The notes beneath the pieces are model-generated. The model was not told where the DNA came from. It made no database searches and worked only from the letters and a program-made list of their open reading frames with translations. From contig MCFE01000624.1 of the NCBI GenBank assembly GCA_002104905.1, positions 1-51,928 on the forward strand: 51,928 nucleotides of DNA, read 5' to 3'. The stretch's first letter is position 1. Every line of letters starts with the position of its first letter. Both the position numbers and the translations under genes were made by a program. Below are positions 36,528 through 46,200 of this stretch, in pieces. Source of the stretch: Basidiobolus meristosporus CBS 931.73 (lineage: Eukaryota > Basidiobolomycota > Basidiobolomycetes > Basidiobolales > Basidiobolaceae).

Positions 36528-37205
36528 GAATATACCTCAGAGCTCTGCATACACTTATGCAAGATTGAAAGGATAACACAAGAGACTACTGTACAATACT
36601 CCCAATGGCAAAATGGAGTAGTGGAATGGGCAAACAGATCAATAATTGCTATGGCAAGATCTCTGTTCCATGATAAAAATTATGCATGACTTTTGGATGG
36701 AATCAGTTGCCCCAGCTGTGTACCTTAGAAGTAGGAGTTATAACAGAATACTTTGTGATTCTACTCCACTTAAGGCATGTTATGGATACAGTACAAGTGC
36801 AGAACATCTAAGAATACTTGGGTGCAGAGCATATGCCAAGAAACTGCCCAGAAATCAGTCAAAATATCAGCCAAAAAGTGTAAAATGCAGATTTTTGGGC
36901 TACTGCAATGAGAGTAAAGCATACAGACTCTATAGTACCAAGGCAAAGACGCTGATCAAGCTCAGGGATGCGTTGTTTGATTAATATTTGAAATTTTCTC
37001 AAAAAATAATATTAGATGATGACAAAAATCTTATCCCAAGTCCACCACTTGTCTGGATTGAATCAGAGCAAAACAATATATATTTCTCACTCCAGAAGAC
37101 TCTGAAATCATGGTTTGGCCTGCCTCAGTGCCCAGGAATATCTTTCAAGTGTTCATTCCAGTATCACAAACCAGAAGATCCAACTGGACCAGAAATAGCT
37201 CAGAT
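36528..37205 (+). pseudogene. Copia copy C, integrase tail
   Basis: Continues copy C after element D, from EYTS-equivalent sequence through the integrase C-terminal part (VAPAVYLRSRSYNRILCDSTPL, VKCRFLGYCNESKAYRLY) to a SNRTRNS-like stretch. It stops there: RT and RNase H are deleted and an LTR follows directly. Confidence 0.75.
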
Positions 37206-37557
37206 TGTGAATTTTGTAATCACAAGTATATACTTGATTAGCTTGATCACTGAAATCATATTCTGTGATGCTTTGAATATCTAGTCCAAGCTCCTTGCCA
37301 GAATTTGCTTTGAGTATTTTTGAGTAACATTGGGCACAAAGACCACAAAAAGCTGACAAGTTTTCCAAGGACCCCCAAAGTTTGCACAAATGCTACCAAA
37401 TCTATCCTAAGCATACTCTATATGCTGGCTCTATCAATACTATGTAGAAGTGTAAACATTACTTCTACATTCAATAAACCGTTGAGTAAGACCAAAAAAT
37501 CTACTTTGTCAATGTTCTGTGCAGGATTGTGGTATAGGTATAGTGCTTGCTCACCAT
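37206..37557 (+). repeat. Diverged 3' LTR at the end of copy C
   Basis: TGTGAATTTTGTAATCAC start, with LTR-like order of blocks (CCAAGGACCCCCAAAGTTTG, TTCTACATTCAATAAACCG). It is much more diverged from B/D than the 5' LTR of C is, so copy C may be a composite. The right boundary is approximate and abuts the solo LTR. Confidence 0.55.
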
Positions 37558-37824
37558 TGTTCCAATAATTTGGGAGATCCGGGAAGTAACTAGGGGAGCT
37601 GGCATATGATTCGGTTTCACCAAATGATTTATTGATACATGCATATATAAGATCCCGACAAAAATGTGTATTGGATCTCCGGAAAAGTCCCGAGAATGTG
37701 TGGGTATAGTTTAGGGTCTTTTGGACAACTTTGAGTTCTCATATCCGGGGTACCTGACATTTTGATGAAAGATATTCCAAGTGGCTAAGTTAACAAATAC
37801 ATTTCGGTGTAAATACAATACTCA
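37558..37824 (-). repeat. Minus-strand solo LTR of a related copia family, CpG intact
   Basis: The reverse complement reads TGAGTATTGTATTTACACC...TATTGGAACA and shares the order of motifs with the B/D LTR: TTAACTTAG.CACTT, TCA.CAAAATG.CAGGTAC, ACTCAAAGTTGTCCAAA, CACACATTCT.GGGAC and AATAAATCATT.GTGAAA. About 267 bp, TG...CA ends. No coding sequence is attached and no target duplication is visible. It still has several CG dinucleotides, unlike the repeats to its left. Confidence 0.7.
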
Positions 37825-40800
37825 CTTATTTGTTTGACTTGAAATTTGGTTGAATTTTAACCCCTTGATTGCAGACTTCCACAAAACGTAGAGTCATCTA
37901 ACGTGTGCCGGTCGATACTTATTTATACTGTCATCAAATCTTACTGAACTGATAAAATATGCTTCAGATTTAGACTCGATTTTAAATAGCATTGATGAAG
38001 CGTGAAGTTGTATTGTATGCTAGTTTAGAGCCAGAATTCCCCAAAACTCCGAAATGATATTATGATTGTGACTAATGATGCGGGAAACCACGAATAAAAG
38101 TAATTAACAATGCTGTGATTTCATTACACCAACTGACAGGAGGAGCACACTTAGCTTCAGTAGCAGGCCAGGTATGCTTTGAAGGCCAAAAATGGCATAA
38201 ACTGGATGTATACATGAGCTTAATACGGGAGAACAGTGAAGTACCAAGTGTACTTTGATCACAAAAACCAGTAACTTATTCCCCGGTTGTTTAAACCTTA
38301 AACCATACATAGTGATATTTAACACTTGCGCACTGATAGGTGCTCTGGTTGAGGATAACAAGAAATGCACCTCCGGTGGATGCTTACAAAACTGCAGGTT
38401 CCATTTTGGAAATTGCTTATACTTTGTATCTCCATTGTTCATACGTTTAATATACAGAGAACAAGCCGCCTGTATTTAGTTGGGTACCACACCTTTCATC
38501 TGTGGTATATATAACATAGTATACATTCATCCATTGTCCGGCCGCGGTAGCAGTACAGATGTTTTGCGTAAATTACCCAAACGCAAGGGTTTAGTAAAGA
38601 AACAGTAAAAATCCCGCTGTCGGTTTTTGATTGTTTCTTCCGAGAGGAGCGTGGATACTTGGAATTCATTTCATTAATAGTCGTCTGTGCTAGGAACCAA
38701 TATCGCAGCTCACATTCTCGTTTTCATTTGGCGGTGGGGTTTGCTTGTCTTTGGATTTGGCGAATGGTCAAAAGATGGTTACTTTCGGGGGGGGGTCCAA
38801 ATGCTCACCAACCACGAAATCCCTTTTCTAGATAGTATGAGGTTCCATGAGACTATGCCCCAGCACTGAATGCTATGTGATAAATCATGCAGCCGAAATA
38901 GTATGATGTAGCTAGTCAAGGTATGGGCTATTCATCTATAATTATTCGATATTCTTACATGACGAATGGTATATACCGATCCTGATAAATATGGAATATT
39001 TCTAATCACCAAACGGAGTAGCGTGTCGTGTCCGGATACATAATGAGGCGCTAAACCAACTTCGTTCAAAAATAACCAGATTCGTGGCCATTCTGAAAGA
39101 ATGTCTAACAATAGTGATTGCGATCCAACAAATCGGAGTGCTTGATGACCTAATTCTCAGCACAGCATTCCAATTCTTACGAAATTGAATGGCATCAGGG
39201 ATCCCAGCTGATGGGCCAAGATGTCCAAAATGAACGAGTTTTCATCATTACTTTATCGTCCTCACTGCCCAGCGATTCTTCTTTATATGGATGTGAATGA
39301 AGTCAATGTTCCTTTTGATGGATTGGGTATGCGGAACGATGCTATTTGGAGACCATTACATGTTCTCAAGGTAATCCAGCTGTAATGTCGATACCCAAAA
39401 TGCTGTATGAGCTGTAGATTTGATACATGCCCGAAAATGTAGTCATAGTACTCCTCACATCTACCCCAGCCATGCATCCATCTGTGCTTGTTAGCGAAAG
39501 CTCCATTTCTGGCTGCCGGTCGATCGAGCAACGCCTGGACAAATCCTGGGCAACCAGGCATGGTTTCCTGGTAATGGCCATCAAGGCTTCGCCACGTAGA
39601 GAAGGTACCTCGATTAGTATCTGCAACAGCTCGTATATGTGTGGATGATTCAAGCGCTCGCCTCTACTTGTCCAGTAACTAGATGAAGACAAGCCCTTGA
39701 CCATAAACATATTGCCAACGAAATGGTGCCCATTCGCTTCTGGCTGGCATTGCCCTATCTAGCAACATGGCGTAACACAGCCAGCTGCCCACAAGTACCA
39801 GTATGATTCCTGGCTGATTGTAATAGGTTACTTTCCATGGCAAACGAAATTCTTTGAAATTTGGTGAGTGCATTGATTGGCTGATACGTTGAGTCATCCG
39901 TGGTTCGGACCTGATCTGCATGTGATTCTGAGCGTTGTGACTATCATTTGGGATTGATCGACACTGGAGGGCAGCTGCCAACAAAGAGCGGGCCTTTTAA
40001 CGCCGGGGTGAGTTGTGGATACGCAAACTCGTCTCCAGGAAGACAACGAGCGACCCACCCCAGGAGCCTTCTTTGTCCCCCAACCATCGGACAAAGAGTG
40101 CGGTACTTTATGCCCGCCAAAAAGTGGCAGCGAGAGTGGGGCCGATCCATGTGCCCTTCTGACTACATCGCCCGTTCACTGGGTTGTTTATAAGAATCGC
40201 GCCATGCTCGGTAGATGTCGATCCACGTGACCGGCAACATCCAACTACAAGCGACTTGCCTGATGACCTTCATCGGCTAGCAAGCGACAATTGCGTAGAC
40301 AAATGTCTGCCCCATCGACCGGTGGGGATTGCTGGGCAAGTCTGTAGCATCGAGGATATTGCTCAAGGATGGTTTCATCGGATCCGTATTTAGATAGCGT
40401 TCTCCGTCATAAGATTTTAAACTTCGGCCAACAGTGGAGTTCAAGATCTCACCTGAAACAATCAAGAACCTTCTAGGAGTCACGATCCGATGACCTCATG
40501 AGGCCGTCGAAAAAGGTTATCGAAGTTCATCTCGGCGGTTAGCACGGCTAGCCATCGGACATATATCCTAATCGGAACAGAGATCCAATGCCAAGAAGCA
40601 TTATTGGGGAGTGTTTTTCCTGGCACAGGGGATCCGCCATTGGGCCAGCGATGCCGAGATGATTCAGGTCTCCAACCCGCTCAATGTTTCCTAATTCGCT
40701 GCCGCTGTCGCTGGCAGCATCGCATGTCGAGCCCAAAGCCCGCAAACCTCGATTGCAATCATCCAGCATATTGGCGATGGCGTCCGTTGATTGGCCGAGC

Positions 40801-41336
40801 TGCATATCTGCTGGCAATCAACCCTGCCTCATTCATCTAATCAACACTGCTTCTACTGACCAGCTGACATTAGGCATTGTCGGATTGGCCGGCCCATCAG
40901 AGACTAAATTAAGAAGGCGATTCGGGAAAGCAAGTCATATCCATCATCGCTTGCTTCAACTGATACATCCCTGATGGGGCTGGCCAATCAATGGGGGCAC
41001 TGATAATTTTCGGGTAGTAAACCTACGTGTCATTTGCACCTCTCTGAATACCTTATTTGTGGGCCATCTCGATTTGACATTCTTGCGATTCGGATATTCG
41101 TCGGGTGCCATATATGGAGATGACCTAGTGAAGTGGTCGAAACTCTTTGGGGTCACAAAGTTGGGCACCCCTTGGCAATCGGATTTAGTGTGTGTAATAT
41201 TGTTTCAGAAGCGCTCAATCTATTCATATGATCTCCCAAAACCAAGGCGACTGGTGATCCCGGCTAGCGTATACACATTAATATAAATATACATATGGCC
41301 AACTCCAATGATTATTAATTCGGGCTGTCGGAATCC
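37825..41336. other. 3.5-kb gene-poor spacer right of the island
   Basis: CpG content is back to normal. Frames of up to 114 codons on both strands (38.1-38.4 kb and 39.3-40.0 kb minus) overlap one another and have no domain or splice structure I trust. A G-run lies near 38,788. The right end should hold the promoter of the zinc-finger gene. Confidence 0.4.
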
Positions 41337-41344
41337 TTTAAATA
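41337..41344 (+). promoter_or_regulatory. TATA-like box of the C2H2 gene
   Basis: TTTAAATA about 125 nt upstream of the ATG, followed by a pyrimidine-rich stretch. Confidence 0.35.
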
Positions 41345-41468
41345 ACCACACCCTGCCCCTCGACTTGCTCACTTTTCCTTTGCTCTGTGGAACTAATTCG
41401 TTCAGGATTTCCTACTGACCCAAACGCACAACTCCCACAGCCATACATATCCTATTGTTCGAGCACAT

Positions 41469-42596
41469 ATGATGGTGCCAGCCCAAGATCTTAACCAGCC
41501 TTTTTGCTCGGATTTCACTCTTTTTGATGACGATAACTTAGCTAAGAATCTATACAACATGCAACAACAACAACAACTTTTCAATAACCTGAATATGGCG
41601 AAATCCGAAGACTTTAGCCAATTCTACTCCAACATTAACTCAGATTTTACCCTTTTTGACCATGACTTCGAAGTGCCTGTCAACGACCCGCAGAAGTTAT
41701 CCGGTTTGCCTGTACAACCGGAGGCTCCACAAAGCGTCGACTCGGCATTCCCACCCGTGAAGCAAACCCCACAGATGACTGACATACCAGCCTTCACACA
41801 ATCCACTGAAAACCCCGACATCGTCGATTTCGACTTCATGTCTTCGTTTGCTACACCATACACCCCATATCAGTCCGATTTTTCGGGCAACAATTCCCTG
41901 ATAAGCCCTTACACGCCGTGTGCACCATACACCCCGGTGTATCCAGTGCTGGATTTCGCCCCCACACCGTATATCGGTGACGGTCAGATCGATTCTAGTC
42001 CAGCGCAATCTACTCCGTTCCTCACACCACAAATCGATTTCGAGCAAGGAAACTTTGCCTCGGTACCCAACCTACCTCAAAGCAACTCCATGCCCAAACC
42101 ATCCTCGTTCGATATGTCATTGTACTGTAAGGATGGTTCGTACCACGCCGATGATGAGCCATGTGACGACCGTTTACCGGTCCTAGTGGCTCCTTTGGAA
42201 GAGGTCACCGCGTACCACCAGCGCTCCGATGACCCTACGGAATCTAATCCCTCGAACGACATGCCTCCTTCTAAGAAGGCTAAGAAAGATGTGTCCTTCA
42301 CACGACCGACTGCGCCAAACGAGAAGAAATACGCCTGCGAGGTATGCGGCCTACGGTTTGCCCGAAAGTTCAACCTCAACGTTCACGCTCGTGGTCACAA
42401 TCCCACCCTGGCCAGGCCGTTCCAATGCACCCAGTGTCCGAAAGCATTTGGTCGAAAGCACGACCTCAGTAGACACATGGCAACCGTTCATAACGGAGAA
42501 CGTCCCTTCAGCTGCGACACATGCCATAAGTGCTTCTCACGGAAGGACGGACTGCACCGACATCTCTTAAAGGGATGTCCTGGACATGGACAATAA
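41469..42596 (+). CDS. C2H2 zinc-finger transcription factor
   Basis: Single exon, 375 aa, starting at the first of two adjacent ATGs. The C-terminal 90 residues hold three fingers with 12-residue loops: C290-H310 (CX2C, HX3H), C320-H341 (CX2C, HX4H) and C349-C370, which ends HX4C rather than HX4H. Linkers are ARPFQ and GERPFS, typical of DNA-binding arrays. KKAKK just before the fingers is a likely nuclear signal. The N-terminal ~270 residues are disordered, rich in Asp, Phe, Pro and Gln (MQQQQQ), and contain SDFTLFD twice (14-20 and 58-64), probably activation motifs. The finger layout resembles Crz1/Msn2-type fungal regulators, but I cannot assign an orthologue or target. Convergent with the Rictor gene. 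Confidence 0.88.
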   Translation: MMVPAQDLNQPFCSDFTLFDDDNLAKNLYNMQQQQQLFNNLNMAKSEDFSQFYSNINSDFTLFDHDFEVPVNDPQKLSGLPVQPEAPQSVDSAFPPVKQTPQMTDIPAFTQSTENPDIVDFDFMSSFATPYTPYQSDFSGNNSLISPYTPCAPYTPVYPVLDFAPTPYIGDGQIDSSPAQSTPFLTPQIDFEQGNFASVPNLPQSNSMPKPSSFDMSLYCKDGSYHADDEPCDDRLPVLVAPLEEVTAYHQRSDDPTESNPSNDMPPSKKAKKDVSFTRPTAPNEKKYACEVCGLRFARKFNLNVHARGHNPTLARPFQCTQCPKAFGRKHDLSRHMATVHNGERPFSCDTCHKCFSRKDGLHRHLLKGCPGHGQ

Positions 42597-43057
42597 TCCC
42601 ACACAAACATAGCAATCCCTTCACAAATTGTATTTTACACTTGGTCAACGAACCCCATCATACTTCGTTAATTCCGCCCTCCTCCCTTTCCTTCCCCGAA
42701 ATGTATTCTGCTCCATGGTTTTTTTTATTTACGAGAACGAGAATATACGCAACTGTAAAATAGTAGTCTTTCTGTACATCGATCCATCTCCCTCCCCCCT
42801 CTCATGTAATTTTGTTTACTTGGCGTGTGATCAGCAAAAGCAATATCATTAAACGATCAATAATCATTAAACAGTATTGGTAGGAGCCAAGTTTCGATCA
42901 TCTCTCCCCCCCCCAAATTCTCACGGGGAAGTATATCGGGAATCACCTGTTCAGTCCAGTAAGCTGTATGATCAAGGGGATCTATACCCCTAAAGCCTAA
43001 AACGCTCATGCTCATGCCCATCACGTGCACGCAATGTTATACATAAAGATCCAAACG
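42597..43057. other. 3' region of the C2H2 gene
   Basis: No gene. AT-rich 3' UTR-like sequence with an ATCAATAATCATTAAAC stretch near 42,855 and a C10 homopolymer near 42,905. Confidence 0.4.
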
Positions 43058-43063
43058 TTTATT
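43058..43063 (-). terminator. Poly(A) signal of the Rictor gene
   Basis: AATAAA on the minus strand about 210 nt past the Rictor stop, the only such hexamer I see close downstream. Confidence 0.45.
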
Positions 43064-43157
43064 CGAAACTTTGAAAACGTACTTACATAGATAATTAGGA
43101 GGGGATTGGGGAGGGAAGAGCGGGGACGGGAGGACGAGTGCATGAAGTTGAATGAAA

Positions 43158-43180
43158 GGGGTTTGGGGATGGGGATGGGG
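43158..43180 (+). other. Canonical four-tract G-quadruplex motif between convergent genes
   Basis: Four GGGG tracts separated by TTT, AT and AT. It lies in the Rictor 3' UTR, on the strand opposite to the mRNA, 92 bp past the Rictor stop. Confidence 0.6.
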
Positions 43181-43271
43181 CTGGTGTTGGTGTTGGTACA
43201 GGTCTTGTCAGATGCGGGGACGACCTGGTGGGGTAGGGGTTGCGACCGAGGGTTGGGCGCGCACACCTGGT

Positions 43272-46200
43272 CTAAACGAGGAATCCTTTGACCACGACGG
43301 TGGGCACCAGAGTCTGTTTCTTGAACTGCCCGGAGTCCACCGCCTTGGGACTGCTCACATCTTCCTTCCACACCGAGTTGATGTTCTGCAGTTTGGGTCC
43401 TTCCGTGGGATCCGCATCCCTCTTCCCGTTCACCGGTACGGTCACCGTAAGCTTCCCGGGTACGATCTGTACCATCTCGCTGTTGGAGTCCGCTGGTCGA
43501 TCCAGGAGTTCTAGGGTGTCCACATTCAGCTCCACGTCGAACAGATCTATGACGAATCTCCTGGCGGTGATACGGAAGTGGTAATGGCTTAATATACGAA
43601 CCACCTCGTAGAACAAGGAGGATCGGGTGAAGTATTCCGGCTGATCGTGCTTCAACCTGTTCGAAAGCGAATCAAAGATGGGTTACTGTTGGATCGTGGG
43701 CGGAGGGGGGAGGGGCTCGGGCTCGGGCTCAGGCTCAGGCTCCCCGAAGATGGAACATTTCCCACTTACTTGGTCAACACCCGAGAGCTAGAGTTCGCCA
43801 GGATATGGTTGCTAAGGTTCCCTATGTTCCGCAAGATCTCTACCTCCGTTTTGTCCAGGTTCAACTCCGGGTTGAACGGATCGTATTGTGACTGCTTGCC
43901 TTGGAACTTCCATGGGGGAAGCTGGAAGTCGATGGGAACAGGGGTTAATCGTATGATACTGAATCTCCTCGCCTCTTCCTACTTACCATCAGGAATTTAC
44001 TAGGGTCCTCTGGCACGCATAGCCCCCGAGAGGTTCCCAGTGCGATGTTGGCGGTTTGCCAACCGAACTCCTCCAGTATGTCCGCCCCTTGTGAGGATCG
44101 CGAAATCAGCCCTAGTACATAGTAGCCCGTGCTGGTGGGATTTCCAGGAGTGAGGGAGGGGGGGGGGAAGGATAGGGTTAGTGGGGGGTGGTGTCGAATT
44201 AACCGTGTGCTCGACTTAATTACCCTCTAAGAGATAGTACGGGGGAGTTCTCCGCGATGTCCACGATATTCTTGATCACGTCTTCCTCCTCCAGGAATCG
44301 CAATCCAATCTTCGTCGATCCGATGTGCCCCTAAAAAGGTTCCTACTGATGAGTGCACGTCCTCAATGTGGGTGGGCCAACTACGCCGTCAGTTCGGCTG
44401 GAACATACCACTGCCCACAGTATGGACTTCAGCTCGAGAATGGCGTGCTTGTCGCCGAAGTCGATCGAATAGGTGCGAAGGAATTCGGCGAAGTGCTTGA
44501 AATGACCTTTCTTGCGGAGAAGATCGCAGCCTTCCTTGGTTCGCGTTAGCCCGCCATAGAAATGGGGTGGGGTGAGCAGGACCGCAGGTCTAGTTGGTAA
44601 GGGAAATCATTAGGGTAGACCTCCTCAAACACAATCACAAGCAATACGTACGGATCGGGCTCTGGGTCCACATCACCACTGTCGAACTTCCCTGTGGTGG
44701 GGCTTTGAACGGGCGGAGCTGGGTCATTACTTAGCGCTTTCGACAATGCAAGCTCGAGATGGATGACATAGTTCTTATTGCGTCGCTAAGTTGCCAGCAT
44801 CGTCTGAAAGTTAGCTCAAATGATCACCGAAAATGCCGCTACATCACCACCACAAACCTCAAACCAGTCTTCCATTTCCGATTCTATGTAGTCCAGTTCA
44901 AGCAGATACCGGAATCCTGTAGAGGTGGATAGAAATCTGGCTCCCTGTCAGTCGGCATGTCACATAACTCCAGGTCAGCCTCGTATCGAATATTACCTTA
45001 ACAAAAGCGGGTTTCCGATGTCGCCGAGGTGCTCTAAACTTGGTCGTAATCGGACCAGGCTCTCAAGATTCTGTTGGTTCTTGCATGCTTCATCCAGAAC
45101 CTTCACTGCCATCTCGCACACTTCGACCGACGGGTCATACAGCTTAAAGAGATGTGTTGGTGGCCTATTATGAATGGGGAACAAACGTGGCTGCTTACCT
45201 GGGTGATCAACAGTCTAATGGCCCACTCGTTGAACTCATTACCGCTGGCTCGAATGATCGTTTGAAGGTATTTGGTAGCAAAAAGTCGGATATGCTTGCG
45301 TAAAGAGTTAACATGCTGCTGGCCATGGAGTTAAGTTGGTCGATGCTGAATCGATACCTTGTATGCGGATGTCATGATTTTAGATAAGATTATGCGAGGA
45401 TGGCCATCCCTGAGAATATATATGAATGAGTAAGAGTAGATGTGAATCTCAGACAGCTCACGCACATGCTATAATCCATGTTCCCGATGATGGCTCTGAT
45501 CAAATCGTCCCGACTGCGCAATTCACTAAGGTGGTAATACAAACTGAAGATCTTGAATTGCTCCATCAGCCAAACCCCCTCACTGTGCTGGCATAGTGTG
45601 CCTAACAACGTGAAATATCCGGATGTCAGGGTGGCTTCCATTCTCTCTCTTGAGAACATCGGCTCCTCTTCGGGGCTTCCATACACCTAGATACCCATGA
45701 ACTAGCGTCAGAATGCAAGGGCCCATTAGAAAAGTGTACAGCGCTACTAACGGGATCCAGCTGACTAAGGCACTCGCGGATCTGGCGTAAGAATTTGTTT
45801 TCGGATAGATATCGCACCCCCTCGGGGTTTGCCAGTAGTGTGGACATTAATGCGCACCCAATGTCCACGTACTGCATGTTTTTCTAATAAAGCTGGTGAA
45901 TTAGGCGGTGTCGAAAGAAACCACCCTCGCGAACGCTCAGCCTACCTCCGTTTTGGGAATGTTGGAGAATAATTGGTAAGATGGCCGGTAAAAACAAATC
46001 AGTCGTTTCAAGAATTTCGTGCCCTTTATGGCTTCCTCAAGACGCTTGGCGTTCAGCAAAGGGCCTTGGATTAGCTCCAAGATGAGTTCCCAATTCCACT
46101 TCGTGTACTCTTTTTCGCTAAGAACCTGCGTGTCGTTCAGCATATTCCTGAATTGCAAGTCGTCAATCTGTTTGCCCACTCGGATCTTCGCCTGCTCCAC

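Noticed and set aside
39283-39984. Minus-strand frames with a hydrophobic stretch (IILVLVGSWLCYAML), possibly a membrane protein
   Set aside because: No family resemblance, no coherent exon structure and several competing frames; left as spacer.
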